Of a stretch of DNA of 64,000 nucleotides, positions 1-8,500 are shown piece by piece (the stretch's first letter is position 1; the number at the start of each line of letters is the position of its first letter). The DNA is from Sulfuriflexus sp. (GTDB lineage: Bacteria > Pseudomonadota > Gammaproteobacteria > AKS1): assembly GCA_023134145.1 (NCBI GenBank), contig JAGLUW010000010.1, forward strand, positions 62,001 through 126,000, written 5' to 3'. The translations under genes and the position numbers were made by a program. Below the pieces are notes generated by a model. It searched no databases, was not told the DNA's origin, and saw only the letters and a list, made by a program, of their open reading frames with translations.

Positions 1-502
1 CATCTGGCGACTTCTTGCTAATAAAGTAAGGAATGCCAAATTGCCTAGTGATGACATCAATCTGCGTACTAGATGTTCCTGTTAAACCAATAAACGAGTT
101 ATTGAAGTAAGGAATGTATTTACTGAGTATTTCAACGGTATCACGCTCTGGATCAACCGAGACCATAATGAAACGCGGCACAACTTTATCGGGTTGATTT
201 TTTTCTAAATTAGTCGCCATTACGTTCATGGTTGATAGCGTATTTGGGCAAACGTCAGGGCAATTGGTGTAGCCAAAAAATATAAATGACCAATTGCCTT
301 TTAATGAGTCTTGCGTAAATGTTTTATTAGTATGATCGGTTAATTCAAATGGGCTAATTATTCTAGGCACACGAAATACGGTTGCACTGAGATTATCTAA
401 GTCTGAACGATCTACGCGGCCACTTTGATAAAGGGTAATACCAACGATTGAAACGACTGCGATGATCGTGAGGATCAAGGTAATAAAGAGAGATTTGCTC
501 AT
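1..502 (-). CDS. SCO1/SenC family copper chaperone (3' end cut off)
   Basis: SCO1/SenC proteins deliver copper to, or keep reduced, the CuA site of cytochrome c oxidase; they are membrane-anchored with a periplasmic thioredoxin fold. I translated the minus strand from the ATG at 502. Residues about 5-24 form one hydrophobic anchor, followed by the thioredoxin-like start with the CPDVC copper/redox pair inside GYTNCPDVCPNTL and the family stretch FIMVSVDPERDT. The conserved distal histidine lies beyond the window edge, so only about 167 residues are visible. The gene follows the CHASE2 cyclase gene after 66 bases on the same strand, but a functional link is not evident. The family call is secure; which oxidase it serves cannot be seen. 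Confidence 0.9.
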   Translation of the reverse strand, partial: MSKSLFITLILTIIAVVSIVGITLYQSGRVDRSDLDNLSATVFRVPRIISPFELTDHTNKTFTQDSLKGNWSFIFFGYTNCPDVCPNTLSTMNVMATNLEKNQPDKVVPRFIMVSVDPERDTVEILSKYIPYFNNSFIGLTGTSSTQIDVITRQFGIPYFISKKSPD

Positions 503-568
503 GCTGTGTATTGCCTGAATATCTAATTAATGAGGCCGCATGATAGCAGATTTAGGCCATTGGTAGGT

Positions 569-2878
569 CTATTTTGTGGTCATGACATTTACCGCCTGCC
601 AGTCATCAGGTGGCGGGTTAATGCGGAATTCTGCTATGAGTTTCAGGTACATATCAGCAGTGAGATTTTCATCGTATTTGTCGTACCAATATTTAAAGAC
701 TGGCTCAGCGCTATCCCAGTCGCGGTCACGGTAGTTTGCGAGTGCTTTTTCCCAATCGGCAAGGTCTTTGCCCATCTCGGCATCAGGTTCACCACGGCCA
801 ATAACTTCATGAATCGGTACGGCCAGCTCTTTACCTTTAACAACAACACGGTCGAGTTCGCGTCCATAGAATAGGTCATTAACGGAGAGCCAAGTGCTTT
901 CAGAAAGAATTAAGCGCACACCATAATATTTGGTGAGGCCTTCAAGACGCGCACCCAAATTAACATTGTCACCAATTAGGGTGTAACTAAGACGGCGATC
1001 AGAACCCATGTTACCAACGCGCATGATACCGCTGTTGAGTCCGATACCAATTTGTACCGAGGGCAATCCTCTTTCTAACCAGCCAACACGTAATTCATCG
1101 AGTCGTTCAAGCATAAGCAAGGATGCTTCGGTAGCCAGTGCGGCATGATTTTCTTGTGGTAACGGCGCACCCCAGAAAGCCATGATGGCATCGCCAATGT
1201 ATTTATCGAGTGTGCCGTCTTTATCAAAGACGATATCAGTCATGGGTGAGAAATATTCATGCAAGAATTCTGTAAGGGCTTCTGCTTCCATGCTTTCTGA
1301 AATGGTGGTGAAACCACGAATATCAGAGAACAACACAGTTAAGTCTTCTTCTGCACCTTTAAGACTCAGTAGCTCAGGATTCTCTGAAACTTGTTCAGCC
1401 AGTTGCGGCGAGAGATAAAGGCCAAGCGCGCTTTTGTATAAGCGTTTTTGACGTTCATCAATAATAAATCGCATGGTGGTTGATTGTGCGTAAAGGATGG
1501 CAATAAAACTAACCGGAACAATAATGCTAAAGGTCATTCCCCATTGCACAAAGAATGTACTAACGTATAAAAATAATAAAGCAGTAAGGCCTAGTACGAT
1601 GGCAAGAGATTGCATCGGTTTTAATCTTGTTACGGCTAACATGACGAGCGTAAATAAAATAATCAGTATTGGTATTTCAAGCCAAGGAGCCCATGCCGGT
1701 TTGTAAAAGCTATCACCATTGAGAATATTTGAAACGCCATAGGCAACGAGTTCAGTTCCCCAGATTTTACCAACCGGGGTATTGTGATAATCATGTAACA
1801 GGTTTGAGTCTGAACCAAATATAACTACTTTTCCCTTGATTGCATCTAGTGCAATTTTGCCATTAATCAAATCGTGCGCACGGTACTGCGGGATGCGCGA
1901 TTCATATTGTCGATTATAGAAATTGATTTGTATTTCACCGGCAGGGTCAGTGTGTATTTCATGCTCCCCGACGCGAAGCTTTTCAGCTTTACCATTATTG
2001 AGTGTGAGCTTGTATGATTTTTCTTTTGTGTAAATACGCGCGGCTTCTGAAATAGCATTCATTAAGTAATAACTTTTAGGTTTCTCGCCGGTTGTTTGTA
2101 AACGGTGAAACAGAGGAGCAGAACTTATCGTGCCATAACGATCATTGTTTACCCAAGCAAAGCCTTGTCCTTTAGCCCTAAGTTGTAATGGTAAGATAGA
2201 TGTGCGTACACCTTGAATACGTTGGTACGGGAAAACTTCTATTTCACCTTGGCCTTCAATTTCAACTTTACTCTGGGATACAATGCGTACCATATTGGCA
2301 GCATATTGTTTACGTTGTTGTTCATTGGCGAATTCACTTTTTCGAGCCAGAATATAAATTAGCGCGTAGTTGAGCTTAGACAGTGAACGCTTTAATTGGC
2401 CATCAAAATTAAGTTCGCGAACTAATTTAAGGTAGGTTTGTTGCGGCATGTCACTGATGTGTTTGCCTAATGATTCTAAGACCCAGGGAGCTTGGGGCCA
2501 TTCAAATATCATATCAATGAGTACTGCGCGTGGCTGCATTGCAGCAAGTGTTCTAAATACATCAGCATGAACTTTACGAGCGAGAGGCCAGGTGTTTTGT
2601 TCTGCAATCAAATCACCATCGAGATTGATGAGTACCACATCAGGATGCGGGTCATCGTTGCGCAGCGCCATTAAGGCAGTTTGGTAGTAGCTATCTGGTT
2701 TTAATATTGTGCCAAAAAATTTTCGTGAACTTTGGTTAAAGTCGATGGTGCTAACTTCTGCTTTATAGGGCAGGGTGCGGAACACCCAGGTTTCAGCAAA
2801 AACGTATAGGCCGAGATAAATGATCAGAATGAGAGCACTGACCAGTGGAATAAGGTTCTTGGTTATAAATTGTATCAT
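569..2878 (-). CDS. CHASE2-domain class III adenylate/guanylate cyclase
   Basis: Membrane sensor cyclase of 769 residues that should make cAMP (or cGMP) from a periplasmic signal. One N-terminal membrane helix (about 9-31) leads into a large CHASE2 sensor region (about 40-390). Three closely spaced helices (about 395-480) and a cytoplasmic cyclase domain (about 515-700) follow. The cyclase has the metal motif FSDIRGFTT, the second metal/lysine motif LDKYIGDAIMAFWG and YTLIGDNVNLGARLE, which holds the Thr, Asn and Arg of active enzymes, so it looks catalytically intact. A 70-residue tail ends in PPPDDWQAVNVMTTK, much like the end of the second cyclase at 37972-40263. It lies 20 bases behind the TPR/barrel gene and downstream of two FecR genes, a grouping that suggests shared function. 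ATP versus GTP use is not proven. Confidence 0.93.
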   Translation of the reverse strand: MIQFITKNLIPLVSALILIIYLGLYVFAETWVFRTLPYKAEVSTIDFNQSSRKFFGTILKPDSYYQTALMALRNDDPHPDVVLINLDGDLIAEQNTWPLARKVHADVFRTLAAMQPRAVLIDMIFEWPQAPWVLESLGKHISDMPQQTYLKLVRELNFDGQLKRSLSKLNYALIYILARKSEFANEQQRKQYAANMVRIVSQSKVEIEGQGEIEVFPYQRIQGVRTSILPLQLRAKGQGFAWVNNDRYGTISSAPLFHRLQTTGEKPKSYYLMNAISEAARIYTKEKSYKLTLNNGKAEKLRVGEHEIHTDPAGEIQINFYNRQYESRIPQYRAHDLINGKIALDAIKGKVVIFGSDSNLLHDYHNTPVGKIWGTELVAYGVSNILNGDSFYKPAWAPWLEIPILIILFTLVMLAVTRLKPMQSLAIVLGLTALLFLYVSTFFVQWGMTFSIIVPVSFIAILYAQSTTMRFIIDERQKRLYKSALGLYLSPQLAEQVSENPELLSLKGAEEDLTVLFSDIRGFTTISESMEAEALTEFLHEYFSPMTDIVFDKDGTLDKYIGDAIMAFWGAPLPQENHAALATEASLLMLERLDELRVGWLERGLPSVQIGIGLNSGIMRVGNMGSDRRLSYTLIGDNVNLGARLEGLTKYYGVRLILSESTWLSVNDLFYGRELDRVVVKGKELAVPIHEVIGRGEPDAEMGKDLADWEKALANYRDRDWDSAEPVFKYWYDKYDENLTADMYLKLIAEFRINPPPDDWQAVNVMTTK

Positions 2879-2898
2879 TCGCCGTCCGTGGCCAATGC

Positions 2899-4218
2899 TT
2901 AGAAGGAGTAAATTAGGTTGATGCCAGTCGTTTCTTGGTCATAAACGAATGAAGTGAGTGACGAATCAGCATCATAGTAACGGTAGTATATTTCATTACG
3001 TAAACTACGGTTCCAAACTTTACCTACTTTAAAAGAAGTTTCTTTGTAAACATCAGTACGTTTGGTTGGATTTGGTTCATCGTAATCACGATCTTCTTTT
3101 CGGTAAGAAACATCGACATAAGTTGAAAACCAAGGTAATGGTGTAAAGAAACCAATGCGGTATTGATCAGATTCATATGAGAAAGTACTAGTGCCATCGG
3201 TATCATTTTCACGGTGACGGTAGTCAAGAGATACAGATGCACCTTGTGCAATAAATGGCAGCAAGACTCGGTTATTCAATTCCAGATCATATTTCTTGGC
3301 ATCTTGAAGACTATTCTGTTCGAAAGTATCATCGGCAACACGGGCTACTACTGATAGACGGTAATTTTTAGTAATCTTTTGATTGTAAGTCAGAATAGCG
3401 CGGTTGGTTGCAATGAATTCCTCATGACCAAAACCAACTAACTCATGTTCTACTGCAAGTTTAGCATCCCAGCCGTAACCAACCATACCGGCATGCACGC
3501 CAGCACGTGCTAGTTCAAGTTCAAAATTATGTGCTTCATTCTTTTTGTAAAATTGATCTAAAAGTAGGCCAGTCGCACCAACATAGAATCGTTTGCCTAT
3601 ACGGTGATTGTATTGTGCAGAAGCAGTCACTACCCAACGAAAATCTTTAATATTGGTGGAGTTGGTATTTCCAGACTCACTGGGTGCAGAAGAAATATTG
3701 GTATCACGTTCGTACGCAAGAATAAGTGAACCACGGAAGCCCTTAGGTCGGTAACTCAGCCCCGTTTCAGCAAGTGCCAGCTCAGAAGATGTTTGATAAG
3801 GATCATCATCACGTTCAGCTATACGACCAAAGTATTCACGTGCTTGTTCTTCGTTTTTAGCAAGGCGGTGGCCTTTTGCGGTAATGAATAAGGTACGGCT
3901 AGAGTCATCACCTGCAGCAATAAGTTGATCACCAGCTTGGGCCGTTACTTGACCATTTTCAGATTTAAAACCTGCAAACATTAAGTAGGTAAGGGCACCT
4001 TTATTACCGGGGGCGGCTTTCAGGGCTTGCTGGAATTTTTTAATTGCTTTTGGATAGTCACCCTTGTTGAAGGCGACAATACCGATAATGAAAGGGCGTT
4101 GAAAACGAATATCGTTAGCAGGATTTACAGCAACTTTTTCTTCGGCAGCAATTGAAACAGTAACGTGCGTAATACTTAGCAGTGCTGTAAGCGCACAAAT
4201 CGTTAATACCCTAATCAT
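2899..4218 (-). CDS. TPR plus outer-membrane beta-barrel protein
   Basis: Exported protein of 439 residues. A signal peptide (about 1-25, ending near SIAAEE) is followed by a TPR-like helical part (about 35-150, with GDYPKAIKKFQQALKAAPGN as the clearest repeat). The remaining 280 residues alternate polar and aromatic residues as in an outer-membrane barrel and end in the C-terminal phenylalanine typical of Bam substrates. The TPR-then-barrel layout resembles DUF560/SLAM surface-lipoprotein assembly proteins, but I cannot confirm homology. It sits between the FecR genes and the CHASE2 cyclase, so it may be the outer-membrane element of that group. The barrel call is firm; the role is unknown. 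Confidence 0.75.
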   Translation of the reverse strand: MIRVLTICALTALLSITHVTVSIAAEEKVAVNPANDIRFQRPFIIGIVAFNKGDYPKAIKKFQQALKAAPGNKGALTYLMFAGFKSENGQVTAQAGDQLIAAGDDSSRTLFITAKGHRLAKNEEQAREYFGRIAERDDDPYQTSSELALAETGLSYRPKGFRGSLILAYERDTNISSAPSESGNTNSTNIKDFRWVVTASAQYNHRIGKRFYVGATGLLLDQFYKKNEAHNFELELARAGVHAGMVGYGWDAKLAVEHELVGFGHEEFIATNRAILTYNQKITKNYRLSVVARVADDTFEQNSLQDAKKYDLELNNRVLLPFIAQGASVSLDYRHRENDTDGTSTFSYESDQYRIGFFTPLPWFSTYVDVSYRKEDRDYDEPNPTKRTDVYKETSFKVGKVWNRSLRNEIYYRYYDADSSLTSFVYDQETTGINLIYSF

Positions 4219-4413
4219 TTTCCCTGACTCCCATTCCCTGAATTTTCTTTATTTATAATTAGTTAGCGTGATTTTATCGTGCTATTTGTTAAGAATCAAT
4301 AGGTTTGTAATAGAATTATGCTTTACAGAAGACAGCGATAAAGCCACTTAATTGATTATTAAGATTTACTCAATGTTTGATTAGGCGCATTTGTTGTTGA
4401 ATCAGATTTATGG

Positions 4414-5637
4414 TTAATTTACTTTGTTGAGCAAGACCACACCTACTGGGCCTACTGGGCCTACTGGCGCGGGTGCTTGAACTGGTTCTGGCGCTAAAAC
4501 GAGTGCTGGAGCTGTGTAAATTGGCACATCGTAAGTTGGTGTGGCTTCAAATGCTTGTGGTGTGGTGAGGGATATAATGCTATCGAGCTCTGCATTAGCA
4601 CTAGAAAGTGACTTGGCATTCTTCTTTTTGTTTGTTGGATTTAGAAAGCCGATTAGGATGCCGCTTTTATTAAATACATCAACACTACCACTAAAATTAC
4701 CTTGGCTATTTTTAACTGTGCCACTCAGACCATTCGTAATAAAGGCTGTTATACCTTTGAGTTTATTAACGCCACCGCCTTGAGGAGTATCGGGGGTAAT
4801 TGGTGTCGTATCGGAAGCAGCTGTATTACCAAAGGTCATGTTACCTTGGTTTTTAATCAGACTAAGAGGGCTATCGTTAATTTCGAAAGATTGAGAACCA
4901 CCATTTATTCCGTCTTCGCCAGTACTAGTTGGACCAACTTTGGCTGCTACGATAGAGTTAGCCTTTAAACTATTACCACTACCTGTTTCGGGAGCAACTT
5001 GATCTAAGTCGGCTTGGTCATTTTTCTGTTCAGCATCGCTTCCAGCTTCGGTAGGGATGGTTTCTTCGATTCCCTCTGGTTGAAGACCATTGCCCTGGCT
5101 GTTTTCGGCATTCCCATTGCCCGTGTTATTACTATTAGATTTTTTTGTTGATGGGCTCTGCTCATTGGAGACCACTGAACTTACTTGTAGGCCGATATTA
5201 TTTTGAGGAGCATTAGCAACAGCACCGGCTTTACCTAATAACTTATTACCAACGGCAATAAATTGAGCACCACCATTTTCAAGAATGTCACCTGGAAAAT
5301 AACGGAATTGTCCATTGTGAACACGGATAATACTGCGACCAGGTTTACCGTCTTTGGCTTCCTCATAAACTTCGACGCTGGCATGTGCACCTGGGCCGAG
5401 TGTCAGCATGCTTTCATCATTAAACAGAATTGTGGTACTGCCTTCGCCACCTGTTTTTAATGCATCACCTTCATCAATGGTGTCATTAACGACAAACTTA
5501 CCTTTACCAACAAGACTAGAATCGACAGCAATCGCACCAATGCCAATTTCAACTTGCTTGGCGGATGATAAAGAACTGACAAACAACAGATTACTTGTTA
5601 TTAGAATAATAGATAATTTTTTAAATGTTGAGTTCAT
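4414..5637 (-). CDS. FecR-domain exported protein (paralog 1)
   Basis: Exported protein of 407 residues from the ATG at 5637. The open frame extends 30 codons further, but this start has an AAGGAA ribosome site and begins directly with a signal peptide (MNSTFKKLSIILITSNLL, cleavage near SSAKQ). Residues about 50-130 form a FecR domain, including LFNDESMLTLGP and GRSIIRVHNGQFRYFPG. The middle is a low-complexity Asn/Ser/Glu-rich stretch, and the end is Pro/Ala/Val-rich with a GPVGPVG repeat. FecR domains are known from TonB-linked signalling and stand-alone envelope proteins; no FecI sigma factor or FecA receptor is nearby. A close paralog lies just upstream. The partner and signal are unknown. 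Confidence 0.85.
   Translation of the reverse strand: MNSTFKKLSIILITSNLLFVSSLSSAKQVEIGIGAIAVDSSLVGKGKFVVNDTIDEGDALKTGGEGSTTILFNDESMLTLGPGAHASVEVYEEAKDGKPGRSIIRVHNGQFRYFPGDILENGGAQFIAVGNKLLGKAGAVANAPQNNIGLQVSSVVSNEQSPSTKKSNSNNTGNGNAENSQGNGLQPEGIEETIPTEAGSDAEQKNDQADLDQVAPETGSGNSLKANSIVAAKVGPTSTGEDGINGGSQSFEINDSPLSLIKNQGNMTFGNTAASDTTPITPDTPQGGGVNKLKGITAFITNGLSGTVKNSQGNFSGSVDVFNKSGILIGFLNPTNKKKNAKSLSSANAELDSIISLTTPQAFEATPTYDVPIYTAPALVLAPEPVQAPAPVGPVGPVGVVLLNKVN
4442..4470. repeat. Short tandem repeat coding GPVGPVG
   Basis: Three near-perfect copies of a 9-base unit (CCTACTGGG on the plus strand) lie in the 3' part of the FecR paralog 1 gene. They code for the Gly-Pro-Val repeats close to its C-terminus. 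Such a tract could vary in copy number by slippage without breaking the frame, because the unit is a multiple of three. Confidence 0.7.
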
Positions 5638-5753
5638 CGTTCTTTTCCTTGAAGAATAAGCGACAAGAATCCTTAGGTAGCCGCTTGTGATTTTGGGTTC
5701 AAATATTTGCTCATTATTTGCACACATTTTACGCTTCTGATTGCGTTTTTTCT

Positions 5754-5843
5754 ATCATAAATATCTTAATTCCTTGTAGGAAATAGACTACAAAAATACT
5801 TTATATGTAGTCATAAACATCTATTTATATAGATATTTATGAT
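5754..5843. repeat. Nested inverted repeats between the two FecR genes
   Basis: A perfect 13-base inverted repeat (ATCATAAATATCT at 5754-5766 and its complement at 5831-5843) encloses a smaller one (GACTACA at 5786-5792 and TGTAGTC at 5806-5812). It occupies the 324-base gap between the FecR paralogs (5638-5961), upstream of paralog 1 on its coding strand. The gap holds no credible gene. The structure could be an operator, a processing hairpin or a weak terminator of the upstream gene; the sequence does not decide. Confidence 0.6.
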
Positions 5844-5961
5844 GATCTAAGTCTATGAGAAAGGACTAAAAAGAACAGGGAATTATGGCTCGCGAACGGT
5901 GTGACATATTCACACGTGCTGCAGTCTATGCAGGCTGGGGCTTGTAGAGCGAATTGGAGAT

Positions 5962-6804
5962 TTAGCGGTTTCGCCCGAGAGCTTTTCCGTTGTTGCTAGG
6001 ATGAGAAATGCTTGCACTAGGGACGTCTGGAGTAGGGATATTCACATTTGGAATGCCAATATCAGAGAGATTATGATTCGGCGTATTGCCAATAGGTAAT
6101 TCCTTTCCAGATGGTAAAGAATTTTGCCCAAAGATTAGGCTTGTTGCTTGAAGAGCAGTGGAAGATCCTATGAGGCGCAGATCTGAACCTTCGTTACTAA
6201 ATATATTAACTGCACCTTGGAATTTGCTGGTATCTCCCAATACGTGGCCAGTGAGTCCACTGGAGGCAAACAGACTTAAGCCACCGGTGCCGATAGCGGG
6301 GACTTCTAATGTACTTACTCTATTCTTTTGTCGTACAGAAGGAATGATTTGTTTTATTGGATGATTGTCCACGGGTGCTTGAGTTTGGCTATCAGCCGTT
6401 TGGCCTAATAATTTATCGCCAATGGCAACAAATTGTGAGCCACCACCGGCAAGGATATTACCGGGAAAGTAACGGAATGAACCTTCAATGATACGGATGA
6501 TACTGCGTCCAGGTTTATTGTTAGTTTCGTCGTATTGGTCGAACTTGGCATGTCCGTTTGGACCTAGCATAAGCATGCTTTCGTCGTTAAACAGAATTGT
6601 GACATTGCCGTTGGCACCGATCTTTAATTCATCGCCTTCGTTAATGGAATCACTTGCTCTAAAAACACCTTGACCGACAATAAGAACATCTTTAGCGATA
6701 GCTGCTACGCCAATTTTATTTTGGCCCGCAGCAAGGAATGAGTTAGCAAGCAGGAGGCTGCTAGCTAGGAGAATGGTGAATATATTTTTAGGTACAAAGT
6801 TCAC
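5962..6804 (-). CDS. FecR-domain exported protein (paralog 2)
   Basis: Exported protein of 280 residues. The start is a GTG at 6804; an ATG overlapping it is out of frame and stops at once. A signal peptide (about 1-26, ending near FLAAGQ) is followed by a FecR domain (about 35-125) with LFNDESMLMLGPNGHA and GRSIIRIIEGSFRYFPG. These correspond almost residue for residue to paralog 1 downstream. The C-terminal half is shorter than in paralog 1, low in complexity and proline-rich. The pair looks like a tandem duplication with diverged C-termini, which may fit different partners. Function inferred only from the domain and the neighbouring CHASE2 cyclase. Confidence 0.83.
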   Translation of the reverse strand: MNFVPKNIFTILLASSLLLANSFLAAGQNKIGVAAIAKDVLIVGQGVFRASDSINEGDELKIGANGNVTILFNDESMLMLGPNGHAKFDQYDETNNKPGRSIIRIIEGSFRYFPGNILAGGGSQFVAIGDKLLGQTADSQTQAPVDNHPIKQIIPSVRQKNRVSTLEVPAIGTGGLSLFASSGLTGHVLGDTSKFQGAVNIFSNEGSDLRLIGSSTALQATSLIFGQNSLPSGKELPIGNTPNHNLSDIGIPNVNIPTPDVPSASISHPSNNGKALGRNR

Positions 6805-6991
6805 ATTCAGTCTCGAAAAAATATTGCGTAATGACAGGTTTAATTGTTATGTGTTATCGAGCCTACGCGCTCATTTCCATACACTTACATTAGAACAATT
6901 TTACGTGAATAATTGTTATATTTTTATAGAATCATTTCTCGGAACACTAAAATTACATATAATATCAATGTGTTACGATTTTTCTGGGTAA

Positions 6992-7019
6992 AAATAATAA
7001 GCAAACAGGCTTATTATTT
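6992..7019 (-). terminator. Hairpin downstream of ccmE (distal)
   Basis: An 11-base perfect stem (6992-7002 with 7009-7019, loop of six) lies about 100 bases past the ccmE stop. Read on the minus strand it is followed by a T-rich stretch, so it may end the ccmABCDE transcript. The stem is AT-rich and therefore weak. The surrounding 311-base gap (6805-7115) contains this and one further hairpin but no gene. Confidence 0.45.
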
Positions 7020-7061
7020 ATACGGCTATTTTACTAGTTTTTCGAAGGGACTGTAATGGCA

Positions 7062-7087
7062 AATTACCTACAAGCGTGTAGGTAATT
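7062..7087 (-). terminator. Hairpin just downstream of ccmE
   Basis: A perfect 11-base stem, AATTACCTACA (7062-7072) with TGTAGGTAATT (7077-7087), has a four-base loop and lies 28 bases past the ccmE stop. The T-run is on the plus-strand side (7089-7093), so for the minus-strand transcript it is a hairpin without a strong U-tail. It may act with the second hairpin at 6992-7019. Confidence 0.45.
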
Positions 7088-7115
7088 GTTTTTAAGTTAT
7101 TGAAATTAAAAGCAA

Positions 7116-7562
7116 TTATTTTTTAGGAAGTAGAAGTGTTCTCGCGGCTTGTTCCATAGCTGCTTTCGCCTCTGGCGGCATGTAGTTTTCATCATGTTTT
7201 GCTAGCACTTGGTCTGCTTTGAATTCACCTGTTTGGAGTAACTTTCCTTGCACCACCACGCCTTGTCCTTCGCGGAATAGATCCGGCAGGATACCTTTAT
7301 AAGTCACGTTGATATCTTTGATTGTGTCGGTGACGGTAAAGCTGACCTTTAGACCATCTTTGTTATGTTTAACGCTGTTGTCTTTTACCATACCGCCTAA
7401 ACGAAAGGTTTGGTTAATCGGCGCTTTGCCTTCGGAAATATCTGTTGGCGAGTGAAAGAAGACGATGTTGCTGCTAAAGGTATTCAGAATAAGCAGGGTT
7501 ACTGCGCTTAAACCAAATACAGCTAATGCAATAAAACTAATTTTCTTATGACGCGGTTTCAT
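7116..7562 (-). CDS. ccmE: Cytochrome c maturation heme chaperone CcmE
   Basis: CcmE takes heme from CcmC/CcmD in the periplasm, binds it covalently and passes it to CcmF/CcmH. The 148-residue protein has an N-terminal anchor (about 9-28) and a soluble OB-fold domain. Near the C-terminus is VLAKHDENYMPPE, where the histidine is the heme-binding residue and the nearby Tyr is also conserved. Length is normal for the family. It is the last gene of a ccmABCDE run and overlaps ccmD by 17 bases. Confidence 0.96.
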   Translation of the reverse strand: MKPRHKKISFIALAVFGLSAVTLLILNTFSSNIVFFHSPTDISEGKAPINQTFRLGGMVKDNSVKHNKDGLKVSFTVTDTIKDINVTYKGILPDLFREGQGVVVQGKLLQTGEFKADQVLAKHDENYMPPEAKAAMEQAARTLLLPKK

Positions 7563-7707
7563 GTTGCTGCCTTATCTTTCGTTGTTGTGCGCGATATTTA
7601 CGTAGCGGTAACCATATATTGAGGCCAAGAATAACAAACGCGAGTATATAGCTGCCCCATACGTTGAAGGCATGTCCTCCCATGTTAAAGAATTCAGCCC
7701 AGTTCAT
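7546..7707 (-). CDS. ccmD: Heme exporter protein CcmD
   Basis: Small membrane protein (53 residues) that stabilises the CcmABC-CcmE complex and helps release holo-CcmE. The open frame extends seven codons upstream, but the ATG at 7707 overlaps the ccmC stop as ATGA, the usual coupled arrangement. The protein begins MNWAEFFNMGGHAFNVWGSY, a typical CcmD start, has one membrane helix (about 16-36) and a basic cytoplasmic tail. The call rests on this motif, size and position between ccmC and ccmE. Confidence 0.93.
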   Translation of the reverse strand: MNWAEFFNMGGHAFNVWGSYILAFVILGLNIWLPLRKYRAQQRKIRQQHETAS

Positions 7708-8429
7708 GCGCCTTGCTCCTGCAGCCAACGTGAATCGGCTTCGTTGTCGAGAATACTTGATCGCATACGTATAAGGACAACACTGACGTAGAAAAGTTTA
7801 AAAGCGACAGCCATGATAAGTAGTGGCGTTAAAATGCTGCTATGAATTCGTGGGCCATCGATTCGAGCTACTGACGTTGGTTGGTGCAGGGTGTTCCACC
7901 ATTCTACTGAATAATGGATTACGGGTAGGTTGATAACACCAATGAGTAATAAAATAGCACCTGCTCGTGATGCGCGGCGAGGATCATCAATTGCCGAGTG
8001 TAATGACATAAAGCCAAGATATAAAAATAGCAGAATTAATTCTGATGTGAGTCGTGCATCCCATACCCACCATGCTCCCCACATGGGTTTACCCCAGAGT
8101 GAACCGGTGAGAAGCGCAAGTAGAGTAAACGAAGCACCAATTGCAGCGCTGGCGGTAATGAAAGTGTCGGTGAGTTTTATTTTCCAAACAAGTCCAATTG
8201 CGGCAGCGCCAGCCATCATTGCGTAGATGAACATCGACATCCATGCTGCGGGCACATGAATGAACATAATACGAACTGTTTCACCTTGTTGGTAGTCAGG
8301 TGGAGCGACAAATAAACCAAGATAGAGACCAGCGCAAATAGTCAAAATGGCGAGTGTGCCAAACCACGGTAAACATTTACCAGCAAGAGGGTAAAAATAT
8401 TTTGGTGCAGCGTATTTTTGAAATATCAC
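7704..8429 (-). CDS. ccmC: Heme transporter/handling protein CcmC
   Basis: CcmC loads heme onto CcmE. The 241-residue protein has six predicted membrane helices and the tryptophan-rich periplasmic motif WGAWWVWDARLTSELILLF shared by heme-handling proteins. Conserved histidines precede and follow it (FIHVPAAWMS and VIHYSVEWWNTLHQ). The start is a GTG at 8429 with an AAGGA site nine bases upstream. A 71-base gap separates it from ccmB and it overlaps ccmD by four bases. Confidence 0.96.
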   Translation of the reverse strand: MIFQKYAAPKYFYPLAGKCLPWFGTLAILTICAGLYLGLFVAPPDYQQGETVRIMFIHVPAAWMSMFIYAMMAGAAAIGLVWKIKLTDTFITASAAIGASFTLLALLTGSLWGKPMWGAWWVWDARLTSELILLFLYLGFMSLHSAIDDPRRASRAGAILLLIGVINLPVIHYSVEWWNTLHQPTSVARIDGPRIHSSILTPLLIMAVAFKLFYVSVVLIRMRSSILDNEADSRWLQEQGA

Positions 8430-8500
8430 TGCAATGTTCCTTGAGCGTGTAATGTTTGCATGGGCATAGTTTACCAGAACTTGTTTTCTAAAAGTGCCTA

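Noticed and set aside
643-879. Open frame of 78 codons on the minus strand inside the CHASE2 cyclase gene
   Set aside because: It overlaps a gene with full domain evidence in another frame and its translation shows no family pattern.
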